Assembly: GCF_030769565.1 (NCBI RefSeq)
Contig: NZ_JAVCAP010000020.1
Location: 62,001 to 126,000, forward strand
Reading direction: 5' to 3'
Length of the DNA stretch: 64,000 nucleotides
Source of the DNA: Methylophilus aquaticus
Lineage (GTDB): Bacteria; Pseudomonadota; Gammaproteobacteria; Burkholderiales; Methylophilaceae
Part shown: piece by piece, positions 45,608 through 53,940 of the stretch
Layout of the letters: each line of letters begins with the position of its first letter
Numbering within the stretch: the stretch's first letter is position 1
Translations under genes and position numbers: made by a program
Notes under the pieces: model-generated
What the model was told of the DNA's origin: nothing
The model's database searches: none
The model's input: only the letters and a program-made list of their open reading frames with translations

Positions 45608-46309
45608 TCAAACCAAATTTGCCAACGCGTTTAACTTGCGCTCAAGCAAAGGCAAACGGCTTTGGCTGGCAGAGTCGCCTGGTAAATAGCCTTGCAGCGC
45701 AGAAAGAAAATCCTCGTTCTGTAACAGGGCACTAAATTTTTCAGCAATATATTTTTGCAACACTGTTGGTGCTAACTGCATTTCTGCAATAAGTGAAGGC
45801 CTGCCATCAATCACGGTCACAATATCTTCCATATCGTGGCTGAGCAATAAGTCTGACTTCCCCCTATCTTCAAACGCCTCTAGCTTGGTGGCAATAAAAA
45901 ATGGTGCTGCTATCAGCCTAATCGTATTTTCTGCATCTAATACAAAGTCATTTGCATATTCAATGGCAAGTGGGTACCAACGATTCGCAAAGCCTAAAAT
46001 GCTTTTATCCGTTGGCATCACATCAACGGCAACACCACGATAGCTCCACCTACAAATAGGCGCTTTAGCACTCATATCTTGCACAAAGCCTTTGCTGCGC
46101 AATTGCGCTTCTAGCTGATGATAACCCGCGGTATTAGCTACTTGCGCCACAATATCTACATCATCGGTTGGGCGTATCACCTGCGCACGCTGCACAGTCA
46201 CCAGCAAGCCCGTGGCGCAGCCACCCACAAAAATTACCTTTTCGCGCAAATCACCAAGCGCGTTGGCAATCAGCAACAATATCGCCCGGTTGGGGTCGTT
46301 GATATTCAT
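45608..46309 (-). CDS. AbiEii-like nucleotidyltransferase
   Basis: This 233-residue protein has the nucleotidyltransferase core: VIFVGGCATGLLV (Gly-Gly at about 29-30) and RPTDDVDIV, whose Asp residues at 50 and 52 would bind metal. The middle fits the AbiEii toxin / MNT family (VAVDVMPTDKSILGFANRWY, APFFIATKLEAFEDRGKSD). It overlaps the winged-helix gene upstream by 4 bp (ATGA). The pair looks like a type IV-like toxin-antitoxin or abortive-infection module inside a restriction-modification locus. Toxicity is inferred from the family only. Confidence 0.8.
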   Translation of the reverse strand: MNINDPNRAILLLIANALGDLREKVIFVGGCATGLLVTVQRAQVIRPTDDVDIVAQVANTAGYHQLEAQLRSKGFVQDMSAKAPICRWSYRGVAVDVMPTDKSILGFANRWYPLAIEYANDFVLDAENTIRLIAAPFFIATKLEAFEDRGKSDLLLSHDMEDIVTVIDGRPSLIAEMQLAPTVLQKYIAEKFSALLQNEDFLSALQGYLPGDSASQSRLPLLERKLNALANLV

Positions 46310-46878
46310 TGCAAGCGTTCGTTTAACAGCTGCATGGCTATCTCGCGCTCACGCGCCTGCCCCATGCGCAAAGCATCAAATAACGCCAGCAACGCATAAA
46401 GCGGTGGAAAAGCCTTGGCGGCTAACGGTAAGTTTTCATATAAAGGCATCAAGGCAAACCCACGTTGATCACCTTCTGGGTGCGGCCAAACGGGCGGCAT
46501 TTCTTGCGAGAACAACACCTTTTCGCTTAAAGGCGGCACACCATAAGCAGTTGCAAAACCAATGGTGGCCTCACCACGAATAGCGGGGTAGCAATAGCTT
46601 GCGCCAAACAACACATATTGGCGCACAGCTTCCATCACAGGGCGAAAATATTCCCCTGCATCCACCAGCAATTTAGCTGCAATCAAGCGCTGTACCGATG
46701 CATGCACCTCAAACTGAGAAAGCAGCATTAATTTTGCCAGTGCCGCGTAAGTGTATTTAGGCTCTCTGCGAATAATGACCAGCATGAGCAATACCGCCAA
46801 ATCTAAGGGCTTTAAGCCCCATTGGCGATTGCCTGCGCGACGCATAGACGCCGATTGTTGATTGTTTGCCTTTGCCAT
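46306..46878 (-). CDS. Winged-helix protein paired with the nucleotidyltransferase (predicted antitoxin/regulator)
   Basis: This 190-residue protein has an N-terminal winged helix-turn-helix (about 22-72: KPLDLAVLLMLVIIRREPKY, TYAALAKLMLLSQFEVHASV, QRLIAAKLL) and a C-terminal part of unknown fold containing FGASYCYPAIRGEATIGFAT. Gene order and coupling with an AbiEii-like gene suggest the antitoxin/autoregulator. One TGCTAT-N6 inverted site lies 15 bp before its start and another 136 bp upstream, which supports autoregulation. Confidence 0.7.
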   Translation of the reverse strand: MAKANNQQSASMRRAGNRQWGLKPLDLAVLLMLVIIRREPKYTYAALAKLMLLSQFEVHASVQRLIAAKLLVDAGEYFRPVMEAVRQYVLFGASYCYPAIRGEATIGFATAYGVPPLSEKVLFSQEMPPVWPHPEGDQRGFALMPLYENLPLAAKAFPPLYALLALFDALRMGQAREREIAMQLLNERLQ

Positions 46879-46892
46879 AAAACCACCTTATA

Positions 46893-46910
46893 TGCTATAT
46901 GCAAACAGCA
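46893..46910. promoter_or_regulatory. Operator candidate 1 (TGCTAT-N6-ACAGCA)
   Basis: TGCTAT ATGCAA ACAGCA lies immediately upstream of the winged-helix gene. The same 18 bp with one difference recurs at 47014-47031, and the surrounding TATATGCTATATGCAAA is shared, so the match is longer than the palindrome. Confidence 0.65.
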
Positions 46911-47013
46911 TATATCAATTAAAATTAACCTGTCAACTCAATTAAAACAATGGTTTAATGTTTAATTTTTTTGATTTATTCGCTGTTCGAGAATAGCGAA
47001 TATACACCCTATA

Positions 47014-47031
47014 TGCTATATGCAAATAGCA
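47014..47031. promoter_or_regulatory. Operator candidate 2 (TGCTAT-N6-ATAGCA)
   Basis: TGCTAT ATGCAA ATAGCA is a perfect 6-bp inverted repeat lying 17 bp beyond the hsdS stop. It is a near copy of the site at 46893-46910. Between them lies a further stem (ATTCGCT/AGCGAAT near 46978-47001) that may end hsdMS transcripts. Confidence 0.65.
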
Positions 47032-47047
47032 TACGGACGGTGTGAGG

Positions 47048-48196
47048 CTATAACTCGCCAGCAAACGCCTGATGGAGCAGCGATTTTTTGAGGGCATCCA
47101 AGGCGTTAAGTTTGCGTTGGTAGAGGGATTCTAGGCGTTGGGTTTCAGATAGGACTTTTTGTAAATTAGAGACAACCGTTTGCTGCTCTACTAAGTCAGG
47201 TAAAGGAATCGAAATATCTTTTATCTTGCCAAGGCTAAGGTTCTTTTGACGGACACCACGCCTTTCAAGAAGCAATGCTGGTTTTTTTGAATTGATAGCA
47301 TGCAGAATGTATTTAACGTCAATCATTTCGTTTGGTTTTATACCTGCAATTGCTTGATTGAATGTGGCATCACGGTCAAGAATGGACATTTTCAAAGCCG
47401 CCGTATCATACATACCAACAAGTAAGGAGCCCTTTGGGAAAAGCTTGGCATTAGAGTTATCCAAACCCAATAAAGTAATCTTTTTTTCAGATTCAGTTGT
47501 GTAAGTATTATTTAACTCACCTGACGAATACCATGGAATGTCTCCATTCCAATATTGTTTTTGCGGTACTGATGGCGTGCCTCCACTTTGAACTTCAGCA
47601 ATATCGCCAAGCCTTCTCTCTTTCCACCCATCACCGCGCTGGGTAAAGACGTTTTGCAAATGGCTTTCAAACAAGGCGCGGGCGTTTTGCAGGTTTTTTT
47701 CGGTGTTGGCGCGGGCAATAGCAATCTGCTCAAACGCTTTATCAAGAATCGCAACGATGCGTTGTTGTTCTTGAATTGGTGGGAGTAAAAACTCAAAACT
47801 TAACACTGCGTTCATGTCAGCGCGTGGCATACGTGCACCAGTGCAAGTTGCATTTATTAGATCAACAGTTTGCTCTCTAATAAACCAGTACAATAAATAA
47901 TCTCGTAAAAGACACGACTTTGGTTTTATTGGGAATATTTCTGTTGAACAGTGCCCATCAAACTCTGGTGCAAGAACCTTATTTAAATAAGGGCGCAATC
48001 TTCCGTATAAGATATGAGAGTTATTGAATTTAAATGTGGCACTTTTAACCGATTGTGACTCCAAGCTCCCAAGAAACGACGCTGTATTGGATTCAATGTC
48101 TTCCAGACCTACATAAGGTAGGTTTTTATGAATGGCTTGTAATTTGTCATACTCACAAACATCACCAAGCGTTTTTACTTCCCATCCAGCCTTCAT
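47048..48196 (-). CDS. hsdS: Type I restriction-modification specificity subunit (HsdS)
   Basis: This 382-residue protein has two target-recognition domains, each followed by a conserved helical spacer: LLPPIQEQQRIVAILDKAFE near 136-156 and PLPDLVEQQTVVSNLQKVLS near the C-terminus. The second domain contains LGDIAEVQSGGTPSVPQKQYWNGDIPWYSSGEL, a classic HsdS start. It sets the bipartite DNA sequence recognised by the methylase and restriction complex. Its ATG overlaps the hsdM stop (ATGA). Confidence 0.94.
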   Translation of the reverse strand: MKAGWEVKTLGDVCEYDKLQAIHKNLPYVGLEDIESNTASFLGSLESQSVKSATFKFNNSHILYGRLRPYLNKVLAPEFDGHCSTEIFPIKPKSCLLRDYLLYWFIREQTVDLINATCTGARMPRADMNAVLSFEFLLPPIQEQQRIVAILDKAFEQIAIARANTEKNLQNARALFESHLQNVFTQRGDGWKERRLGDIAEVQSGGTPSVPQKQYWNGDIPWYSSGELNNTYTTESEKKITLLGLDNSNAKLFPKGSLLVGMYDTAALKMSILDRDATFNQAIAGIKPNEMIDVKYILHAINSKKPALLLERRGVRQKNLSLGKIKDISIPLPDLVEQQTVVSNLQKVLSETQRLESLYQRKLNALDALKKSLLHQAFAGEL

Positions 48197-49647
48197 AGCA
48201 ACGCCCTGATACTCACCAGCACTTCCGCGCTCTCAGCATCAAGTGCAGCAATTTCTTGCATGATGTCTTGCGGGCTACGGTGCGCGACTTCTTGCACGTT
48301 GTTGGGGTTTTTTACCGATAAATCAAAGGTAGTTTGGTCTATGTCACTGGCGTTTATTGACCAGCTTTTGGGTGAATCGGCAAAGGTGGTTTGTAAACGC
48401 ACAAACTCTGCCAAATCGTCATCATTCAGCGGGTTGGTTTTGCCCATGTTGCGGCCTGGGTCTAGCTGGTAAAACCATGTGTTTCTAGTTGGCGCGCCTT
48501 TTTCAAAAAACAGCACCACGGTTTTAACGCCTGCGCCTAAAAAAGTGCCTCCTGGGCAATCGAGCACGGTGTGTAGGTTGCAGCTTTCTAGCAGCAGTTT
48601 GCGCAGGCTGACTGAGGCGTTATCGGTGTTGCTTAAAAAGGTGTTTTTAATCACCACCGCGGCGCGGCCACCGGCTTTGAGGCTTTTAATAAAGTGCTGC
48701 ATAAACAAAAACGCGGTTTCGCCGGTTTTAATGGGGAAGTTTTGCTGCACTTCGGCGCGCTCTTTGCCACCAAACGGCGGGTTGGCGAGAATAATATCGT
48801 AGCGGTCTTTTTCTTGAATGTCGCTAATGTTCTCGGCCAGCGTATTGGTATGAATAATATTGGGCGCTTCGATGCCATGCAGAATCATGTTCATGATGGC
48901 AATCACGTAGGCGAGACTTTTTTTCTCTTTGCCGTAAAAGGTGCTGGTTTGCAGGGTGGTTAAATCGCTGGTGCTCAGGTTTGGTTGGTTACGCAAATAA
49001 TCAAATGCTTCGCACAAAAAGCCTGCGCTACCCACAGCGCCGTCATAAATGGTCTCGCCAATTTTGGGGTTTAGCACTTTAATCATGGCGCGAATCAGGG
49101 GGCGCGGGGTGTAATACTCACCGCCGTTGCGACCTGCGTTGCCCATATTTTTAATTTTGGCCTCGTAGAGGTGCGAAAGCTCGTGCTTTTCAGCCTGGGT
49201 GTTAAAGCGTAGCTCATCAATGCGCTCTATCACCTCACGCAGGTTGTAGCCACTCTGAATTTTGTTGTTGATCTCGCCAAAAATCTCGCCGATTTTATAT
49301 TCGATGGTGTTGGGGCCTGTGGCGCGTTGCTTAAAGCCTTTGAGGTAAGGGAAAAGCTTGGTGTTTACAAACTCTTTGAGGTCATCGCCGGTTAAGGCGT
49401 TGTTGTGGTCAAACTTGCCATCCGCCGTTTTGGGTGCTGCCCAGGCTGGCCAGCGGTAATCGGCATCGATAATAAATGCGTAGGGTTTGCCTTCTAAATC
49501 TGCCTCTAAAGCTTTGGTTTGCTCAAGCGCATCGAGATACTTTAAAAACAATATCCAGGAGGTTTGTTCGGTGTAATCCAGCTCGCTGGTGGCGCCTGCA
49601 TCTTTGTGCAGAATATCGTCGATATTTTTAAAGGTTTGCTCAAACAT
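48193..49647 (-). CDS. hsdM: Type I restriction-modification DNA methyltransferase (HsdM)
   Basis: This 484-residue adenine-N6 methyltransferase has an N-terminal helical HsdM_N domain (EQTSWILFLKYLDALEQ), the SAM-binding loop DGAVGSAGFLCEAFD near residue 203 and catalytic NPPF near 286 (IILANPPFGGKERAE). It protects host sites and forms the M2S core with HsdS. It is the first gene of the locus, about 240 bp from the tRNA cluster. The ribosome-binding site is weak. Confidence 0.95.
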   Translation of the reverse strand: MFEQTFKNIDDILHKDAGATSELDYTEQTSWILFLKYLDALEQTKALEADLEGKPYAFIIDADYRWPAWAAPKTADGKFDHNNALTGDDLKEFVNTKLFPYLKGFKQRATGPNTIEYKIGEIFGEINNKIQSGYNLREVIERIDELRFNTQAEKHELSHLYEAKIKNMGNAGRNGGEYYTPRPLIRAMIKVLNPKIGETIYDGAVGSAGFLCEAFDYLRNQPNLSTSDLTTLQTSTFYGKEKKSLAYVIAIMNMILHGIEAPNIIHTNTLAENISDIQEKDRYDIILANPPFGGKERAEVQQNFPIKTGETAFLFMQHFIKSLKAGGRAAVVIKNTFLSNTDNASVSLRKLLLESCNLHTVLDCPGGTFLGAGVKTVVLFFEKGAPTRNTWFYQLDPGRNMGKTNPLNDDDLAEFVRLQTTFADSPKSWSINASDIDQTTFDLSVKNPNNVQEVAHRSPQDIMQEIAALDAESAEVLVSIRALL

Positions 49648-49889
49648 GGTGATGTTTTCTGGTTAAAAATCTGATTAAACATAATCGATTGCAACTGACA
49701 TCACTTTAACGGCTGGCGCGCTCAAAAACCAGCTTTTCAGGCAGAGACCATAACTGCCACTTTTATTAAATACAGATGCAGTGCGGAGGTTTGCCACTGA
49801 TGAATCAAAACGAATAAAAAGTGGTGTGCTCACTTTTTGCAAATTTGATGTGTGGTCAATAGAAAAATGCTGGAACGGTATAAGAAGTG

Positions 49890-49976
49890 TGGTGCCCGGA
49901 GCCGGAATCGAACCGGCACAGCCGTTAAGCCGAGGGATTTTAAGTCCCTTGTGTCTACCAGTTTCACCATCCGGGC
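49890..49976 (-). tRNA. tRNA-Leu (TAA anticodon)
   Basis: An 87-nt gene on the - strand including an encoded CCA end. The acceptor stem GCCCGG/CCGGGC, a long variable arm (typical of tRNA-Leu), the T-arm GGTTCGATTCC and anticodon loop CTTAAAA between GGGA and TCCC give anticodon TAA. It is the last of four tRNAs and borders the restriction locus. Confidence 0.95.
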
Positions 49977-50055
49977 GGTAGGTCTGACAAGCTGCGTATT
50001 TTAACACCCTGACGGGCTTTGCCTAGTCTTTCTGGCGACGTGCTTGTGAGAAATT

Positions 50056-50131
50056 TGGAGCGGGAAACGAGTCTCGAACTCGCGACCTCAACCTTGGCAA
50101 GGTTGCGCTCTACCAACTGAGCTATTCCCGC
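50056..50131 (-). tRNA. tRNA-Gly (GCC anticodon), copy 2
   Basis: A 76-nt gene with CCA encoded: acceptor stem GCGGGAA/TTCCCGC, D-arm AGCTCAGTTGGTAGAGC, anticodon loop TTGCCAA, T-arm AGTTCGAGACT. The sequence is identical to the copy at 50285-50360. Confidence 0.96.
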
Positions 50132-50149
50132 ATAATTACTACATGAGAC

Positions 50150-50223
50150 TGGAGGCGCGAGCCGGAGTCGAACCGGCCTAAACGGCTTTGCAGGCCGCGG
50201 CATAACCGCTTTGCTATCGCGCC
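50150..50223 (-). tRNA. tRNA-Cys (GCA anticodon)
   Basis: A 74-nt gene with CCA encoded: acceptor GGCGCGA/TCGCGCC, anticodon loop CTGCAAA, T-arm GGTTCGACTCC. It lies between the two tRNA-Gly copies in the Gly-Cys-Gly-Leu order of transcription. Confidence 0.96.
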
Positions 50224-50284
50224 AGAACCAACAACATAAAAACTTCTTATGTTAAAAAGGGAAAGCTGCGCTTTCCCCGAAATT

Positions 50285-50360
50285 TGGAGCGGGAAACGAG
50301 TCTCGAACTCGCGACCTCAACCTTGGCAAGGTTGCGCTCTACCAACTGAGCTATTCCCGC
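50285..50360 (-). tRNA. tRNA-Gly (GCC anticodon), copy 1
   Basis: A 76-nt gene identical to 50056-50131, including a short stretch of 3' flank (AAATT). It is the first tRNA of the cluster, following pgsA after a terminator. Confidence 0.96.
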
Positions 50361-50435
50361 GTATTTCCTTGCGTCATGCGTCGTAAGGAAGCTGGCATTT
50401 TAATGATTTTTGCCCCGGTGTCAAGGAAGATTTTG

Positions 50436-50468
50436 AAAAAAGCATTCTTATTGCAGGAATGCTTTTTT
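50436..50468 (-). terminator. Terminator of uvrC-pgsA
   Basis: AAAAAAGCATTC (50436-50447) and GAATGCTTTTTT (50457-50468) form a perfect 12-bp stem that begins at the pgsA stop codon. On the - strand it ends in a U-tract. It separates pgsA from the tRNA genes. Confidence 0.88.
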
Positions 50469-51075
50469 AGATGGTTTCCCGAATCGCGGGCCAGGCGGCT
50501 TTGAGGTAATAGCCCATGGAAATGAGGGTCAGCAGTGCGGCAATCACGATCAGCCACTCGCCTATCCATTGAATGTTGATGCCAAACAGCGGGTCGTACC
50601 AGAGCAGCAGGATAATGGCGATCATTTGCGCGGCGGTTTTGAATTTTCCGACCATGGCGACGGCGACATTGCTACTTTTGCCGATGCTGGCCATCCATTC
50701 ACGCAGTGCACTGATGGCGATTTCGCGCCCAATAATAATGAGTGCGACCACAGCGCCGACGCGGTTGAGTTCCACCAGCACAATCAGCGCAGCGGCCACC
50801 ATCAGTTTATCGGCGACCGGGTCGAGAAAGGCGCCGAACTTGGACATTTGATGGTATTTACGCGCCCAGTAGCCATCGAGCCAGTCGGTCAGCGCGGCCA
50901 GAATAAACACTGAGGAGGCCGTAAGATTCACCCAGTGGGCAGGCAGGCCTTCTGCTGTGACTGCATTGGCAGGCAGAAAGAACATGCCGACGAATACCGG
51001 AATCATGGCAATGCGTAACAGGGTCAGAATATTGGGAATGGTCCACATAACTTGTTGTTTTGCGCTTTTATTCAA
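50467..51075 (-). CDS. pgsA: CDP-diacylglycerol-glycerol-3-phosphate 3-phosphatidyltransferase
   Basis: This 202-residue membrane enzyme makes phosphatidylglycerol phosphate, the first step to phosphatidylglycerol and cardiolipin. The CDP-alcohol phosphatidyltransferase motif (DG-x2-AR-x8-G-x3-D-x3-D) is complete at about 67-89: DGYWARKYHQ then KFGAFLDPVADK. About four to five membrane helices follow. It lies 10 bp after uvrC, forming an operon as seen in many proteobacteria. Confidence 0.95.
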   Translation of the reverse strand: MNKSAKQQVMWTIPNILTLLRIAMIPVFVGMFFLPANAVTAEGLPAHWVNLTASSVFILAALTDWLDGYWARKYHQMSKFGAFLDPVADKLMVAAALIVLVELNRVGAVVALIIIGREIAISALREWMASIGKSSNVAVAMVGKFKTAAQMIAIILLLWYDPLFGINIQWIGEWLIVIAALLTLISMGYYLKAAWPAIRETI

Positions 51076-51085
51076 GCACGCTGCA

Positions 51086-52885
51086 TCAGTGCAAGCGCTC
51101 GTAAATGGTTTGTGCCAATGCAGGGCTGATGCCTTCGACCTGCGCGATTTCGTCTATGCTAGCATTTTTTATGCCGTCCAGGCCACCAAATCGGGTTAAC
51201 AACGCTTTGCGACGCTTGGCGCCCACGCCTTCAATATCTTCAAGGCTGGAGGTAATGCGGGCTTTGGCGCGCTTGGCGCGGTGGCCGGTGATGGCAAAAC
51301 GGTGTGCTTCGTCACGAATTTGCTGCAACAGGTGCAGGCCAATATTGTCCGTAGGCAGGTTGAGCATTTCACCGGTATCCGAGAAGATCATGGTTTCGAG
51401 GCCGGGCTTGCGCTCCTCACCTTTGGCAATACCGACCAACAGAATATCTTCCAGGCCGACTTCCTGCATGACTTCAATCGCCACGCCCAACTGGCCCTTG
51501 CCACCATCGATAAAGACCAGATCGGGCCTTTTGCCCTCGCCTGCCGCCACTTTTTTGTAGCGACGCGTAAGCACATCGCGCATGGCGGCGTAATCGTCGC
51601 CAGGCGTAATGCCGGTGATGTTGTACCGGCGGTACTCACTGTTTTGCATATCGCCGCGGTCAAACACCACACAACTGCCTACCGTGGCCTCGCCCATGGT
51701 GTGGCTGATGTCAAAGCACTCGATGCGTTCGGTGTTCTCGGCCAGATTGAGTGCCTCACGCAAGGCCAGTAGCCGTGCCTGCTGATTGGCTGAAGTGGCC
51801 AGGCGTTGCTGCAAAGCCAGCTCGGCATTGGTCTGCGCCATTTTCAGCCACACTTTTTTATCACCAATGGCATTGGTCAGCACACGGATTTTACGTTCTG
51901 ACTGCTCGCTCAGGGCGGTTTCAAAGGCCTCTTTATCCACCTCGGCACCGCACACCAGCAAAGGCGGCGTGTTCTGCGCGACATAATGTTGGGTCATAAA
52001 GGCTTCAACGGTTTCCACAAGGTCGGCATCCTGACTATTTTTGGGGAAAAAGCTTTTATCACCCAGATGGCGCCCACCCCGGATCATGACCAGATTGATG
52101 CAGTGCTGCCCTTGTGCCTCGGCACAGGCAATCACATCGGCGTCGCTGACACTGAAATCGCTGACAAACTGTTTGGCCTGCACTTGCCGCAAGGCCTGCA
52201 TGCGGTCACGCAACACGGCCGCCATTTCATACTCCAATGCCTCGGCGGCCTGATTCATTTCCGCCTCGATGGCTTGCATGACTTCAGATGTTTTACCCAG
52301 CAAAAACAGGGCAGCATGCCGCACATCATGCGCATAATCTTCGGTAGAAATCAGATTGACACACGGCGCAGTGCAACGCGCGATCTGGTATTGCAAACAC
52401 GGACGTGACCGATTGGCAAACACGGTGTTTTCACAGGTACGCAGCTTGAACACCTTTTGCAATAGCTGAATACTCTCGCGCACCGCAGGCGAACTGGGGA
52501 AAGGTCCAAAATACTGGCTACCCTTGCGCTGTGTGCCGCGATGAAACGCCAGCCGGGGATAGCCATCGCCAGTCAGGGCAATATATGGATATGACTTATC
52601 ATCGCGGAACAACACGTTATACCGCGGCATAATGCTTTTAATCAGGTTGTTTTCGAGCAGCAAGGCTTCTGCCTCGGTGCGGGTGACGGTCGTCTCGATA
52701 TTGGCAATCTGCGATACCATCATTTTGGTGCGCGGACTGGCGAGGTTTTTATTAAAGTAGCTGGAAACCCGTTTTTTCAGGTCTTTGGCTTTACCGACGT
52801 AAATCACGGTGTTTTCCGCATTGAGCATGCGGTAAACACCAGGCAGATTGGGCAGGTTTTTGAGGATGGGTTTGGGGTCGAACAT
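51086..52885 (-). CDS. uvrC: UvrABC excinuclease subunit C
   Basis: This 599-residue repair nuclease makes both incisions around bulky lesions. It has the N-terminal GIY-YIG domain (PGVYRMLNAENTVIYVGKAKDLKKR), a UvrB-binding segment near 200-235, the C-terminal RNase H-like nuclease (IECFDISHTMGEATVGSCVVF; PDLVFIDGGKGQLGVA) and terminal helix-hairpin-helix repeats (IEGVGAKRRKALLTRFGG). Full length. Confidence 0.98.
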   Translation of the reverse strand: MFDPKPILKNLPNLPGVYRMLNAENTVIYVGKAKDLKKRVSSYFNKNLASPRTKMMVSQIANIETTVTRTEAEALLLENNLIKSIMPRYNVLFRDDKSYPYIALTGDGYPRLAFHRGTQRKGSQYFGPFPSSPAVRESIQLLQKVFKLRTCENTVFANRSRPCLQYQIARCTAPCVNLISTEDYAHDVRHAALFLLGKTSEVMQAIEAEMNQAAEALEYEMAAVLRDRMQALRQVQAKQFVSDFSVSDADVIACAEAQGQHCINLVMIRGGRHLGDKSFFPKNSQDADLVETVEAFMTQHYVAQNTPPLLVCGAEVDKEAFETALSEQSERKIRVLTNAIGDKKVWLKMAQTNAELALQQRLATSANQQARLLALREALNLAENTERIECFDISHTMGEATVGSCVVFDRGDMQNSEYRRYNITGITPGDDYAAMRDVLTRRYKKVAAGEGKRPDLVFIDGGKGQLGVAIEVMQEVGLEDILLVGIAKGEERKPGLETMIFSDTGEMLNLPTDNIGLHLLQQIRDEAHRFAITGHRAKRAKARITSSLEDIEGVGAKRRKALLTRFGGLDGIKNASIDEIAQVEGISPALAQTIYERLH

Positions 52886-52919
52886 GCGCGTATTTTACAC
52901 GCATGTTAACCTGCAGGGG

Positions 52920-53099
52920 CTACCCTAGCAACTCCCCACCGATCGCCCAATCTTCATACGCAACTTCTTCAAACACAATGTAAGTGTAGTTTGCTGGTTT
53001 GTGCGCGTGTTTTTGCAGGGTTTCAGTAATTTCCTTGGCAATCTGTTTTTTCTGCTCTTTAGTCACAGAGCCGGCAAGCTTTACATTGACATATGGCAT
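52920..53099 (-). CDS. 4-Oxalocrotonate tautomerase-family protein
   Basis: This 59-residue protein begins MPYVNVKLAGSVTKEQKKQI, leaving the catalytic Pro at position 1 after Met removal. The second half (KPANYTYIVFEEVAYEDWAI) matches the strand and loop pattern of small tautomerases. AAGGAG precedes the ATG. The physiological substrate is unknown; members act on small keto-enol acids. It stands between uvrC and the metal transporter on the same strand. Confidence 0.88.
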   Translation of the reverse strand: MPYVNVKLAGSVTKEQKKQIAKEITETLQKHAHKPANYTYIVFEEVAYEDWAIGGELLG

Positions 53100-53138
53100 T
53101 TGAACACTCCTTACGTTGTGAATGAAACCGTCTTTAAG

Positions 53139-53876
53139 TTAGTGATGATGGCCTGCGCCACCGCGGACGATATCGCGGATGAGATTAAGCGTAACCACCA
53201 GTAGCAACACTGAAATCAGGATAGACAAGATGGGGTCTATGCTCATCCAGCCGGTAAAGTAGATGACTACCCCTGCGACCACGGCAGCAACCGAGCCGAG
53301 CAAGTCACCCAGCACATGCAAGAATGCGGCGCGATGGTTTAAACTTTCATCGCCACCGTGATGGTGGTGTTGGTGGTGCATGTGTTTGGCAACCACCAGG
53401 TTAACCAGCAAGCCGACCAGGGCAATGATGCTGACATAGCCGCCTGCGACTGGCCGCGGATTTTGCAGGCGCTCGATGGCTTCGTACACAATCCAGCCAG
53501 TGACCAGCAGCATGGAGACGGCGTTGATCATGGAGACACGGCGTTCAGTTTGCTTGGAAGCTGGATGCCCGGTTTGCGCCTGGTGGGCAGCCCACATGGC
53601 CAGGCCGAGTGCCAGGACATCAAACAGCATGTGCCAGGCGTCGCTGAGCAAGGCCAGCGATTGCGTCCACCAGCCGCCGACAAACTCGACCACCGTAAAG
53701 ATAGAAATAGCTAGAAATGGCAGCGAGAAAGGATTGCCATGGTCGTGCGCGTTGACATGTTCCTTTGGGCGATGTCCTTGCGTGCCATGGTGATGGCCAT
53801 CATGCACATCATGACTGTGCCCTGCATGTGAGCAACAGCCGGGTTGGCCAGGTGAATGGTGGTTGGATTCAGACAT
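53139..53876 (-). CDS. Cation diffusion facilitator (zinc/cobalt-type efflux), lacking the C-terminal domain
   Basis: This 245-residue CDF transporter exchanges divalent metal for protons across the inner membrane. Its cytoplasmic N-terminus is His-rich (SHDVHDGHHHG), metal-site motifs lie in helix 2 (SDAWHMLFD) and helix 5 (HVLGDLLGS), and a His-rich loop (HMHHQHHHHGG) lies between helices 4 and 5. It ends soon after helix 6 with GAGHHH, so the usual cytoplasmic dimerisation domain (~80 residues) is missing. The terminal His residues may replace part of its metal sensing. Confidence 0.9.
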   Translation of the reverse strand: MSESNHHSPGQPGCCSHAGHSHDVHDGHHHGTQGHRPKEHVNAHDHGNPFSLPFLAISIFTVVEFVGGWWTQSLALLSDAWHMLFDVLALGLAMWAAHQAQTGHPASKQTERRVSMINAVSMLLVTGWIVYEAIERLQNPRPVAGGYVSIIALVGLLVNLVVAKHMHHQHHHHGGDESLNHRAAFLHVLGDLLGSVAAVVAGVVIYFTGWMSIDPILSILISVLLLVVTLNLIRDIVRGGAGHHH

Positions 53877-53940
53877 ATATTTCTATTTCATCTCGATCAA
53901 AAATAATCAGCGCCACGCATACTCAGTACGATGACAATAT

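Noticed and set aside
41853-49889. Integrative element inserted at tRNA-Leu
   Set aside because: No integrase gene and no repeated tRNA end were seen in the window.
49964-50203. ORF spanning the tRNA cluster
   Set aside because: It lies across tRNA-Gly and tRNA-Cys genes, which explain the sequence.
53001-53204. + strand ORF opposite the tautomerase gene
   Set aside because: It is antisense to the convincing 59-residue tautomerase with a good ribosome-binding site.
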